Below are positions 46,124-57,105 of a stretch of DNA of 64,000 bases, in pieces. The stretch is taken from contig VNKQ01000015.1 in the NCBI GenBank assembly GCA_016508695.1, positions 992,001 through 1,056,000 on the forward strand, written 5' to 3'. Each line of letters begins with the position of its first letter. Position 1 is the stretch's first letter. The notes beneath the pieces are model-generated. The model made no database searches. It had not been told where the DNA came from and saw only the letters and a list, made by a program, of their open reading frames with translations. This stretch comes from Hyphodiscus hymeniophilus (Eukaryota; Ascomycota; Leotiomycetes; Helotiales; Hyphodiscaceae). Both the position numbers and the translations under genes were made by a program.

Positions 46124-47303
46124 ATGTTCCGACTCGGAGCCCGCACATTTACAACAACGGCTCGTCGAGCAGCACAATCAGTTGCGGAGATGGAGGCACC
46201 TAATGCGTATGGAATTGGAGTCTCGAAAGCGCAGGGCGTGGTCAAGGGTCTAACTGGAGGTAGCAGCCTCTCTCCCACTACAGTGGACGGTACTAATGTT
46301 GGATAGCAATTGGAAACACACCTTTAATACGCCTGAATCACATCTCCGACGCAACAGGCTGTGAGGTTTTAGGGAAAGCCGAATTCATGAATCCAGGAGG
46401 ATCAATCAAAGATCGAGCTGCTTTGTTCGTGGTGAAAGATGCCGAAGAGAAGGGCTTGCTGAAAACAGGAGGAACAGTAGTGGAAGGCACGGCTGGAAAC
46501 ACAGGGATTGGACTCGCGCACGTTTGTCGGTCGAAAGGTTACAAATGTGTTATTTATATGCCGAACACGCAGTCGCAAGGCAAGATCGATTTATTGCGAT
46601 TACTTGGAGCAGAGGTATACCCGGTACCTGCTGTTGCGTTCGACAACCCAGAGAACTACAATCACCAGGCGAAACGACATGCCGAGCGTTTAGAGAATGC
46701 AGTTTGGACGAATCAGTTCGACAATATTGCAAATCGGCAGGCGCATATTGAGACTACAGGCCCTGAAATCTGGGCCCAGACGAAGGGGAAAGTTGATGCT
46801 TTTACGTGTGCTACTGGCACTGGTGGCACGCTGGCGGGTGTCACGAGGTATTTGAAGACGGTGAGCGATGGTAAAGTTAAGTGTTTCTTGGCGGATCCTC
46901 CTGGAAGCGTGCTGCATTCGTATATCCAGTCTGGGGCAAGCTGACAGAGCGTGCCGGATCGAGTATTACAGAGGGCATTGGGCAAGGAAGAGTCACGGAT
47001 AATCTGGGGCAGGATATCGACTTGCTGGATGGATCGATGCATATCAGTGATGAGAAGAGCATTGAGCAGGTCTACCGATGTCTGGATGAAGAAGGTCTGT
47101 ATCTTGGTGCAAGCTCATGTTTGAATGTTGCAGCTGCGAAGGAGCTCGCTGAGAACCTGGGGAAGGGGCATACAGTAGTAACGATGCTGTGCGATGGTGC
47201 TTACAGATATGCTGACAGGTTATTCTCAAAGAAGTGGTTGACGGAGAAGAAGCTCCTTGGTGCGATACCAAAACATCTTGAGAAGTACATTGTGCTGCCT
47301 TGA
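46124..47303 (+). CDS. Mitochondrial cysteine synthase (O-acetylserine sulfhydrylase-like), one-base frame break
   Basis: PLP enzyme making cysteine from O-acetylserine and sulfide. Exon 1 is 46124-46259 and exon 2 starts at 46307. The N-terminus (MFRLGARTFTTTARRAAQS) is a typical mitochondrial presequence. AIGNTPLIRL, EFMNPGGSIKDRAAL (PLP lysine, about residue 80), GTAGNTGIGLAHV and CATGTGGTLAGV (phosphate-binding glycines) are all intact. After SYIQSG the frame jumps: the next conserved block, GKLTERAGSSITEGIGQGR, is one base out. The break falls at the G4 run 46933-46936, where one more G would restore the frame. The C-terminal half then runs intact to 47303 (LYLGASSCLNVAAAKELA). Either a sequence error or a very recent inactivation. 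Confidence 0.85.
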
Positions 47304-47408
47304 GTTATACATATAATACAATTGCAACAAAAGTGCTTGGATATTCAGTCCAATACAGCCCTATTCTGAGCATTATATCTTTGCATCTCCGTCTACCATC
47401 ATAGACAT

Positions 47409-48681
47409 CTATGCCCTCGACACGATCTGTTTGGCTTCGGGACCCAGTAATTGATCGTATATCTGCAAACCACGAGGTTGACGACCATCTGACGATGCCG
47501 TATTCCCGCGCGCCAACAATTTTTCTCTTTGAGTACTGAGAGACGACTCAAGCTCTTGTTCCAACTTGATTAACCCCGCCTCTGGGCTGATTATTTGCTT
47601 GGCGAGCTTTACACCATGTAGTACCGGCACTAAGTAAGTGAGGTACTGGTTCGAGGCGAATGCATCAAGCTTGAGCTCATTATCTGCTGCCACGCCACCG
47701 GCTCGAGCACGACGATCAGGTGCGACCTGGAACAAATCTCGCCAATGCTCAAACTTTAGCATATGACTTGATGGCGACCCCAACAGTCTCGCCGAAAATT
47801 GCCCAACCTTTCTATCAAAGTCTTCGCCGTCGTGAAGTAATATTGCTCGCGCAGCAGATAGCTGAAGCAAGACTCCAATATTTCCCGGTTGATCTCTGAC
47901 TTCGACTTTGCCATCGGCACCTAAACCGCCACAGTGCCGCTTATCCTCGAGCAGCTCCGAAACCATCTCCGCCCATGAGAAAGCCTGCTTCGTCTCTTTG
48001 GTGGCCCAACTGCTTTTGACAGCTTTGTGTTGCGCTTGCCACATAATCTCCGCAATGAGCATGGGGTTGCTCAATTGAAAGCCGGTGTCTGATACTCTTC
48101 TTGCACACTCAAGTATGATATCGAGTCGGCCAGCCTGACCAGCCTTTCTCGTGAGCCGAGGAAAGTTCCAAGGCGGGATCTGCCTCCTTGCGTCCTTGAG
48201 TCCTATGAGCATTGATGGCAGATTGTCCCAATCTCTTGGCTCTCTCATCAGTCCAACGGCTTCTCTGAAATGTTGTGGACCAGGGAGGTCGCGCGTCCTA
48301 TCGACGTGCTCCAATGGAAATTTTTCTCCTGATATTGTAGCATACACCGGCTGAGCATCCAGTGCCTGTTGAAGCTTCCCTTTGAACATGAGGTCTCGAT
48401 GTGATTTCGAAAGATGGCTAGGTAAAAAGACCTTGTTGCGAAAAGATGCTAGGAGGTCATCGAGCTCGGTGCTCGAAGTTGGAGAGAATGATGGTACAGC
48501 GCCTGCGTGTGGTTAGAATTGTAAAACTAAAGACTGGCTCTTTGGCATTCATACCATGTCTCTGACGCGTTGCAGAAGATGTAAAACTCCTCTGTTGAAC
48601 TTCCACTAAGCTCTTCAATGTGCAATTGAGGCAGCGGAAGCCTCTGCTGAGGCCCTTACTGTTCATTTTGCCTGCGGCCAT
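47409..48681 (-). CDS. Conserved fungal mitochondrial protein, unknown function
   Basis: Two exons fit: 48681-48555 and 48502-47409 (406 aa). The N-terminus (MAAGKMNSKGLSRGF, then SFTSSATRQRHG) has the basic, Ser-rich character of a mitochondrial presequence. An upstream ATG at 48732 would precede it with a hydrophobic segment, so I prefer 48681. The mature part contains GEKFPLEHVDRTRDLPGP, QIPPWNFPRLTRKAGQAGRL and SHMLKFEHWRDLFQVAPDRR. The helical repeat-like middle (LDIILECARRVSDTGFQLSN, EIMWQAQHKAVKSSW) suggests a helical scaffold. I cannot name it. It is head-to-head with bL19m. Confidence 0.7.
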
Positions 48682-48864
48682 GGAGCGCAAGCCTGCATCC
48701 CAGAAAAGAAATGAATAGGGAAATATTGTCATTCGTATGGTTGTGAGAACAAAAACGATGTTCTTCTGGGCGTGCCAATGGCGGTGTCGTCGGCAGAATT
48801 TGTTCCTTCCATTTTCGTGAGCAGGAGCTCCAATACCAGCGACATCTCATCTACAAGAAAGACA

Positions 48865-49614
48865 ATGGCGACTCCAAGACCTACATTACGGCCATTGAGC
48901 TGCTGGAAATCGATATTAAGACGGACACGAATGCAGAAAGATGTCTCTAGGTCACTAACTACGTACCACCACTCTCTTCCCGCATCTCGATATCCTCCTC
49001 CCATAGCGAATCCGGCGAATCAACCGTCTTTACCACATGGTAATGATTCCTCTGACCCGGTCCCGCTAGATGATACCTAAACTAATATAACAGCAGTCAA
49101 TAAGAAAATAAAAACATACCCTCCACCTCCCACACCAGCGAACCTCTTCAAAGAACCCATCAAAAACTTACACACAGAGCAAATCTCCATTCTCGATCCA
49201 ACAGGGGCGCGGACCCGCCTCTTCTCCAAAGACAACCCCGAAGCTGCACGAGTAGGCGACATATTACTTGTGCGCCTGAAGACCGGTGATCCATTCGCAG
49301 GAGTATGCATCAACATCCGTCGGCAAGGTGTAGAAACAGGCATTTTGCTGCGCAACCAATTGACGAGAGTGGGAGTGGAGATGTGGTACAAGATCTACAG
49401 CCCGAATGTGGAGGGTATTGAGGTTGTGCAGAGGAGTGTGAAGAGGGCTAGGAGAGCGAGATTGACGTACATGCGCAAGCCGACACATGATGTGGGTAGC
49501 GTGCAGAACATTGTACTGCAGTATCAGAGATCGAGAGGTGCGCTTATCGGTGCAACTGGGAACGTGGAGCAGAAACTCAAGGGTGGGAAGAGGAAGACCA
49601 AAGGGAAGAATTAG
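48865..49614 (+). CDS. IMG1: Mitochondrial ribosomal protein bL19m
   Basis: Large-subunit protein of the mitochondrial ribosome. Two exons fit: 48865-49039 and 49094-49614 (231 aa). A long N-terminal leader (MATPRPTLRPLSCWKSILRR) has presequence character. The L19 core is GDILLVRLKTGDPFAGVCIN, then GVETGILLRNQLTRVGVEMW and YKIYSPNVEGIEVVQR. The C-terminus is strongly basic (KGGKRKTKGKN). If the 54-nt intron is missed, the first exon runs into a stop near 49078. It is divergent from another mitochondrial gene 183 bp away. Confidence 0.9.
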
Positions 49615-50380
49615 GGCCATGAATGGGGCAGTTGTATATCAGTGTTCGAATACTAGGCATGTTACACATTTGGCCAAGACGCTCTGTCCATATTGTTTTA
49701 CCGGCTGTATTATTCAAAGCGTCTGAAACTTTCTGTCCCGCAATACATCATTTGCCATTCATACGTTCAACAAAAGAGAAAGCTAATACCTCAATCGCTG
49801 AAAAGAGTTAGGTAAGTCATGCCGGGACTGATTCCAACTGAAAACTACCTTAATCAATGCTTTAAAAAGTTAGCTTGATCTTTAAAGGCTCGGCCTATAT
49901 TTCCTATGACTTTCCAAAAAGAATCAATGTTGTCCAATACGAGACAACACACAGTTAATCACTTACCAGGCAATGGAAATTTGGTGAAAAAGAAACAATT
50001 CTGGTAGTCCAGTATGTGAGCATACTTTGTTAGAGTTTTCTTCAAGTCGCCGACGTTTTTGCAGGCAGCAAGTTAAATTCTGCTCCTTCGACGTCCGCAA
50101 CCTTTCAGCTCAGTATGCTACGCACATGGGCATCATTCTGGATTGCACTTGATCGCTGGCTCGTAAATAAGGAACTTCCAAGACGCTCAAAAAACATTTC
50201 GAAACGACGTAAAAGTCTCAAAAGCGTATTGGAGGCGTTGTCTAAGGGGAAGGCAGCTTGCACAACCTCTTGGAAATTGCGTTCAAGTGTAATTGAGACT
50301 CGAATTCAGGACAAGATTTTGGAAGAGCTAGATCATATGCCATGTTTGAACTTTGGGAGCTTTGTGTATAACCTCCGTGT
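49615..50380. other. Intergenic, no gene recognised
   Basis: A plus-strand frame from an ATG at 50115 (91 aa, basic, stop at 50390) has no recognisable features and overlaps the 3' end of the BTB gene on the other strand. I do not call it. Confidence 0.4.
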
Positions 50381-51557
50381 TCACCAGTAATCCAGTAAAG
50401 CCCATGTCTCATCATCAATCGTCGTGTAAACGAAACCCTTCGAAAGCAGCTCATCTCCGGCTCGCAACACTTCCGCCTTATCGATGCACAAGGACGTTGA
50501 GATTTCGCGGACAATCATGCCGTCACGCAAGTTCTGTGATTCTACACCCTTCAAAAAGGCGAGCAGCTTTTCTCCATTAGTCGATATCTTATTTGTCAGT
50601 TTTCCGAGTGATCTCGATCCATCAAAAATACCTGTTTGATCCTCCAAAGCTACTTTGATAATATCTGTCGTAATCTCGCCGATCTCTTGGAAAAAGCGAA
50701 CGAATTCCTCTGCGCGAAAAAGCAATCTGGCGTTGTCTCTTGCAATACGAATGGCAATCGCTCGAAGCTGATCCATCTGTGTGCTCGATGGCGTTCCATC
50801 ATAGATGATGCTCAGGCTTTGAAGGAATTGAAGAGATAAGTATTCGCCAGTATGAGCTATTTCCTCGTATTTCTTGTAGGCCATATCTTTCATGCCTTGG
50901 AAGTCATACTTCTCGGCGAATACGTAGAGTTTTGCGTTGTTGATAAGGGCTTCTTGCGGATGAGACAATATTGAAATCCCAGGCCCATCTGGGTAGGCTT
51001 GATGCCACGAGGTAATTTCGCTCGAACTGGGGCATGAGGATTGATTGGAAGCCTCCTTCAACAGCTCCGAAAGCCCCTCGAGCTTTTCACAAGGAAGGAA
51101 AATCATGACGCGTCTTTGGGGCTTAGGGCGCTCTTGCGAGGTGATGTTGCATTTGGCAGCCGCAGAAGTTTTTACAGATATGTATCATCCTCCAGGTGTC
51201 TGTGTGATCGTCTGGACAACAGAACATCTTCCATCGGGGTAATTGGAGTTGTATAGGAAGAAAAGTGCTCGTTCAACAGTCTCTAGCTCATCGTCGTCGA
51301 GGTTGATAACGCCAGTGCTTGCTTCCTACACACATCAGCAAGAAAGTGTTCCCAAGGATCCAGATATAATGGATGTCTTGGGTGCTGCTCACTTCAAAGT
51401 TCCCATCAAGTGCTGCAGCAAGTGGTTTTGATTGTGAACAGACGATGTTGCGGTGAACCTTCCATTCTCGGCCCTGGCATTTGACAGTCATATCACTATA
51501 TCTTCCCGACTTGTACAGCTCAGGAAGAATGTTGCTGATGTTCGAGTTATTCGACAT
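50381..51557 (-). CDS. BTB/POZ-domain protein with a possible in-frame stop
   Basis: Exon 1 is 51557-51393 and exon 2 starts at 51325. The BTB start is LYKSGRYSDMTVKCQGREWK, then VHRNIVCSQSKPLAAAL, then after the intron ASTGVINLDDDELETVERAL and FFLYNSNYP. A TGA at 51187-51185 lies in the same frame as the rest, which continues with NNAKLYVFAEKYDFQGMKDM (the typical BTB tail helix) to the stop at 50381. A phase-preserving 90-nt intron with a poor GTTGTC donor could remove the TGA; otherwise this is a nonsense mutation. BTB proteins of this fungal type act as protein-interaction adaptors; the partner is unknown. Confidence 0.7.
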
Positions 51558-52475
51558 TGTGACGGAACTGGTTCTGGTCCCAATGGTCGTACTCTTTCAA
51601 GAGTTTGGGATCGGAATAAAACGAGGCTGGAATTGGTAGGCGCGGCGGACGAACACCCCCAGAGCGCGCTGTCAGGTGACAATAAAAACGCCAACACAAA
51701 CAAGTTACATATCACTGAAAAGGCATTATTCACCTGGTCTTCACAACCTGTATGGGTAGCATTTCATTCCGAAGAGAAAATCATTCTGCGTGGAGCATGA
51801 TGAAGATACATGGGGCTGGCCGAGATAGAAAGCAGTGCTAATCTTGAGATACCCGAGTATCGCTTGGTATGATAATGTCCGAATGTGTGAAGTAGATCAC
51901 AAATAGTTATCGTCGAGTCGGACAGTGACACAGCACGTGACATCAATAACGCAAGAGACATTGACAGCAGCACGTGATGAGACAGTGAAGCGAGTGGCAA
52001 TAGAAGCGAGCATTTACTTTTTTAGGCGAGATTCTACAGATCACAAGGAAATACTAGCGTCAATACGAGTACTTGCTCAATACAGGTGGGGATTCCCAAG
52101 TTCACCAACATCTCGTGGATGAGACGAGGATCAATGGGAGTAATGTTTGAGTTTAGAAAGAAAGCTGAGAAGATAATCAGAGCTTTTGTTAATATACCTT
52201 ATCTGCATACACTTTAATTAGTAATCAATCACTTGAGTTTCTTGTGACTCCAATTGCGGCACAGTTTCATGCGCAGCACAACATCAACCTCCCAGTTCCC
52301 GAGGAATCCAGTTCTCGAAGAACTTACGAATTTAGAGTTTGCTATCAGGAACCAGCACATTATCCATAACTCCAGCAAGTCATCCTTCGGTATCCGTACT
52401 TGGTATTAATCCCAACTATCGGACAACAGCGTGGTGTTCTTTGTTGGCGAACAACCTCGTCGGCCTAAAGCTCAG
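51558..52475. other. Intergenic, no gene recognised
   Basis: Divergent region between the BTB gene and the DUF7053-like gene. No coding signal beyond short frames. Confidence 0.45.
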
Positions 52476-53420
52476 ATGTCTTGTAAGTGTAACTTCAAGG
52501 AAACCGTAACAGCCTCTGTGGCGTGATCAATATAATAATCTGGGTTTTTTTGTTCCATTCTTTATCCTCCCAAAAGGATCGAAAGCCTCTTCTCAAAACC
52601 TCGATCCCTCAACTCGTTCAAACGAATGGGAAAATTGGCAGTGTTCCAATTATCTCCCGAACAAAAACGAGTCTCTCATATTCTCCTCGTGATCAAGATC
52701 GATTAGTCGTATCCCCACTTACACCACAACAGATTTCACCTCAACACGCACCAACACCACCCGGACGCCTCTCCAGCCCTCCGTCGACCTCGCATCCGCG
52801 ATAGCAATCCTCCACGACCACGACGCCTTCATAGCCTGCCAGCCTCTAGTCGTGAGCAAGGAGATCATCGAAGCTCCACCAGCGACCGACTGGCTCGTCA
52901 ACGAAACCACCGCCCTCTCCCCACCCGCCGCGAAGATCGAGTATCGGTCTATCGTGGTCCGAGTCCCGTTCCCGCCTTTTGGGAGTAGTGATATCACGAC
53001 GACTTCTGCGTATGTGGATACGGATGATGGGATGATCATCGTGTTCCAGGTGTGTGCTTCTGAGATGTTTTTTTTATTGGCCGTTTTCGTAGTCTCTGAT
53101 ATCATCTATTTCTTCTTCGGTCGCTCAAAGGTTTTGCTTCATTGGAATTTGCTTTCTGTCCGTCTATTGCGTGATCTACTCGCTATGATTAATATGGGAG
53201 GGTGATACTGACTCTGGTCCATTCGTAGGCTCCGATGGGGCTGTATGGCAATAATGTATGGACAGTCGTCCCGGCCGAGGATGGGAATGGGTTTGTGTTG
53301 GTTGAAGAAGTGACGATGACAGGGTTTGTGGGGCTCATACAGTTCTCTATCGCAACTGAGAAGAAATCACATACAGAGCTAGGGGTGAAGCTCGCACAGA
53401 TACTGGCGGAGGGAAAGTAG
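52476..53420 (+). CDS. DUF7053-like small protein
   Basis: A 7-nt first exon (ATGTCTT, 52476-52482) ends at a GTAAGT donor and joins exon 2 at 52733. Exon 3 is 53229-53420 (171 aa). The result starts MSYFTSTRTNTTRTPL and continues with SAIAILHDHDAFIACQPLVV, EYRSIVVRVPFPPFG, then APMGLYGNNVWTVVPAED and VEEVTMTGFVGLIQFS. This order (LHDHxxxIxxxPLV; APMGL....W.V; membrane-like end) matches the fungal DUF7053 family, recalled from memory. These are small START/SRPBCC-like proteins with unknown role. Without the tiny exon there is no ATG in the frame, which is why I accept it. Confidence 0.6.
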
Positions 53421-53870
53421 GTGAGATGGAAAAATGGAGTTTTGGAGTTAATGTGGCATGGCTTGTCCTGATACCCCGCTCACTCATGTTTGGAGATCGA
53501 TTCGGGATTTTGAATGTTTTTCTCACACGATTGTTTATGAATCCGATCGCTGAGTTTGCTTGAGCCACTGGGCTCCAATGTCATTGAAGCAAGTCTTTAA
53601 TTCTTGGAGTGTATATCAAGTTGCACATCAAAGCTTATCAAGAATGCGAGAGGAGCTGATTTCGTGCCCTTGGCCCAAAGCTGAATCACAAGTAGCCAGC
53701 ACGATTACTCGACAAGTCTAACCGTTGAGTCAGATTGCCTATGTGAAAACCCTATGGTCGAAGCTCTTCGAAAGCAAGACGAGAAAAGGATATACTGTAA
53801 TCATCAAGTCGATAATTACAGCCCTTGAATTCATCGTTCAGCATAACCTCGCACCTCCATTCCTCCACGC
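53421..53870. other. Spacer, no gene recognised
   Basis: Between the 3' ends of the DUF7053-like gene and the SDR gene. Nothing recognised. Confidence 0.45.
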
Positions 53871-54809
53871 TCAGAAATCCAACCCTAAGGCCACTGCTTC
53901 AGACACCTCGGCATTTCTCAACAACTTCTGTGCCGTCTTGCTCATACCTTGGTGTGACTCCTTCCCCAGCGGCAGCCGAAGCATAGGGGGTCTGAACACG
54001 GGAATAGAACCTCCTTAACAATAGCCTCGGCAGCTTTCTTCGGATCCAAGTCCTGCTTCCCATGCATCGAAAGGATCGCCGAGAGCACAAAGTCGGCCGT
54101 TGTTCCCTTGTACGCTTTTGGGATGAGTGGCGCTTCAATGGTGTCCGGATCAAGAAAACTGGTGCGCATCCCTCCTGGCTCTGCAATGAGCACGCGGATG
54201 CCAATTGCTAAGAGCTCAACGGCGAGTGCTTCCGAGAGACCTAGCGGATTAGCTTGGAGACTATCAATCGGGAATGAAAATCGAGCACGAACCTTCTAGT
54301 GCGAATTTCGAGGCTGAATACACGCTGGTACCTGCATGTGGATCCCAGAACTCCGCACTCGAGACGTTCACTATTACTCCGCCTTTCTTGTCACGCATAC
54401 TTGGAAGAACGGCTTGGATCGCACGAAGAGGGCCGAAGAAGTTCGTCTCCATCTGTCTGTGTGCTGCATTGATTCTAGACATATGCGTTAGTGATATTTG
54501 CTAGCAGGAAAGGTGGTATAGGACATACTCCATAGTCTCTAGTACACCCCCCGTTGCGTATCCCGCGTTGTTGACCAGCACATCAAGGACTCCATACTTG
54601 CCTATGACTTTCCTCAGACGGACCCCAAGGTCTGGAGCCGCCGTATCAAGCTTGACCCAGCTACCACCGAGCTTCTCGAATTCAGCTACGGTGTCAGGAG
54701 TTTTGTCTGGGTTTCGAGATGATGCGATGCATCTCTCGCCGGAAGCGAGAATAGCACGAGCGAGTTCTAGGCCAAGCCCAGAAGAGCATCCGGTAACGAG
54801 CCACTGCAT
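53871..54809 (-). CDS. Short-chain dehydrogenase/reductase, C-terminal frame break
   Basis: NAD(P)-dependent oxidoreductase of the classical SDR family. Three exons: 54809-54529, 54474-54293 and from 54240. The cofactor motif is TGCSSGLG (residues 6-13), followed by VLVNNAGYATG. The catalytic serine and YxxxK are in NVSSAEFWDPHAGTSVYSAS followed by K. EPGGMRTSF follows. After AIVKEVLFPCSDP the frame shifts: read in place the protein ends at 53942, but one more base at the C5 run (plus strand G5, 53986-53990) gives PMLRLPLGKESHQGM, the usual family ending, and a stop at 53871. Substrate unknown. Confidence 0.8.
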
Positions 54810-55900
54810 GGTTGTAGAATTGATCAGATCGGGGGAATTGCGGTGCTAAATTGATGGGTGCTCGGAATCCTAAATCCTGAAGCAAAAGAGACGCTTTTAT
54901 GTACTTCAATAACTTTGGTGGCCATCATAGCCGGGGATTTTATTAGACCGGTCATGATCGAGTTGGAGTTTCCTGTAAGTTGATCGTCTGCTCGAGGTTG
55001 TCCTGAACATGTTGGTGAGGGTTTGGATCGGGGTGATGGTCGACCGTCTGCCCCACAGCTAGCAGGAGTTAGGAGATAAGGCAGTGCGAGATGTTCAATG
55101 CTCGACCATTCTTGATATTGAGTTACTCCGTGTCAAGAGGAGACTACTGCTTCAGTAGAAGCTCCAAAAGTCAAGCCAGGGATGAGTAAAGGTGTTTGTT
55201 ATTACATTTGCATGTTTATGTTCATGTTAGATGGCAGTTCAAGGTCGTTGCTACCTACTGGTGCTGCTGCTGCTTTCCGTGTCGTTGGTTGCTTAGCCCC
55301 CAAGGATGTTGTATTGTGCTATATTATGGTCGTTCGTGTTTGGCTGTTGCAATTCACATCCAAAGAAATTCAATTTTCATCCGACGACGAGGATGCTGCT
55401 GGATGCTTTGCCACAGTCGTGCCTTAGGGGCCTCAGATAGATACCTATGCAAGGCTGAAGACGAGGCTGAAAGCTGGGGACTTTCATCGCCCCTGAAGAT
55501 CTTCCCGATCCCTCCCATCACCACCCGCCCTACTCCCTAATCAATCGCAGGCCTCAGAACTAACTCAGCTACAACCTTGCTTTCTTTAATGAACAATTGG
55601 ATTTGATCAACTGAACAAATTCAAATCATCATACTCATGATGGATTTTCTTGATGTTCTCGCATTCAGACTTGTATGTCCCATGAACATTGAACCCTCGG
55701 AATCGCTACGTCAGTCTGCGCTGGTAGCTTGAGCTCGCATGTGGCCCGGGACCTATGACGACACAAAAGTTAGGACTTTACCTGCCTGCCTTCTGCCTTT
55801 CGCCTTTTGTTTTGACTTCTTCACCTTTCATTCCTTCTCATTTCCAATTCTCATTCTTGACTATTCCGCTGTCAATTCAAACAATTCATCTCCAATTGCC
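54810..55900. other. Intergenic 1.1 kb, no gene recognised
   Basis: Divergent region between the SDR gene and the mitochondrial repeat protein. A frame in phase with the next gene reaches back to 55739 but looks like leader sequence (Phe/Leu-rich). Confidence 0.4.
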
Positions 55901-57105
55901 ATGATGAATACTAGAATAGCTCTCCGAGCTGCCCGCTCAGCGCGTGCCCCAGTGAGGTACAATGCCAGACGGTTCGCATCTACAAACCAACAAGCTGCCG
56001 CCGCAGGGGGATCATCAGGCCTTGTAGGAGGTCTTGCAGGAGGAGCAATTGTTTTCGGTGTAAGCTTCCCCCTCCCGAAACCCGGATCAAGCTCACAATT
56101 CCTCAGTTAGGTTATAGCTACTATCACTTTTCCGGCGCAAAGTCTATCGTGAATGCAGCCTCATCCACAAAGAATCAGTTCAGCAAACTCACTCAGAATA
56201 TCCAAGACTCCGCGCCTGAACCCAATGAAGCTTTGAAATGGCTCCGCTCCACTGCAACTTCATACGCTGCTTTCATCCCCGGTGCGAAGTCGTATGTCGA
56301 CTCTGCTTTCAATGACCTCGACAAAGTCCAAGCCAACCATGGTAAAGAAGTCGAAGACATTGTCAACAATGCATATAAAGAGCTGAAGCAGGCTACAAAG
56401 AGTGGCATGAGCGTGGAGACTGCTTCAAAAACCTGGGAGATTCTGGAGAAGACAATCAAGCAACTCGGAGAATTGGCTTCTGATTCCGCTTCTGAGATCC
56501 TGGATAACCACCCGCAATTGAAGGAGAAGGTGGGAGGAAACCTCGATCAGTTGAAGAGCATGGCAGACAATTACGGCCCTGAGGCAAAGAAACAACTGGA
56601 TGACACATACCAGCAGATCACGGATGTGGTCAAGGGTGGTGTTTCGATGGAGAGCATCAACAAGGTCCGTCAATTGATACAAGAAAAGACCGAGCAAATG
56701 AAGAAATTTGGAGACGAGGCGTGGAAGAAAGGAATGGAGCAAGCAAAGCCATATCTAGACAAGAATCCTCAAGTCAAGGATATCATCGAGAAGAACCAGG
56801 ACACGTTGAAGAACGGCAACTTTGGCGAGCTTTTCGAGCAGGTCAAGGATGCGGTTTCTTCTGGAAACACGGATCAACTTCAACAATACGTCAAACAAGC
56901 CGGGGAGAAGTATTCGAAGATGGCGCCAAACAGCGGTGGAATTATGGATACTCTTGCAAAGCTACAGGACGTCGCGAAGGACCATGGGAAGGAGGCTGAG
57001 GAGATTGTCAAGGGTGCTTATGAGGACATTCGGAAAGTCCTGCAGAAGAGGATCAGTGAGGCTGAGAAAGTCGCAGCAAAGGCAGGAAAGGATGCTAAAC
57101 AATAA
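55901..57105 (+). CDS. Mitochondrial amphipathic helical repeat protein, unknown function
   Basis: Two exons fit: 55901-56059 and 56107-57105 (385 aa). The N-terminus (MMNTRIALRAARSARAPVRY) is a clear mitochondrial presequence, followed by a Gly/Ala-rich hydrophobic helix (SGLVGGLAGGAIVFGLGYSY) that may span the inner membrane. The rest is almost entirely charged amphipathic helix with internal repeats: HGKEVEDIVNNAYKELKQA (about residue 130), YGPEAKKQLDDTYQQITDVV (about 207) and HGKEAEEIVKGAYEDIRKVL (about 345). The layout resembles apolipoprotein-like or MICOS-type shaping proteins, but the family is not recognised and I make no functional claim. Confidence 0.75.
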
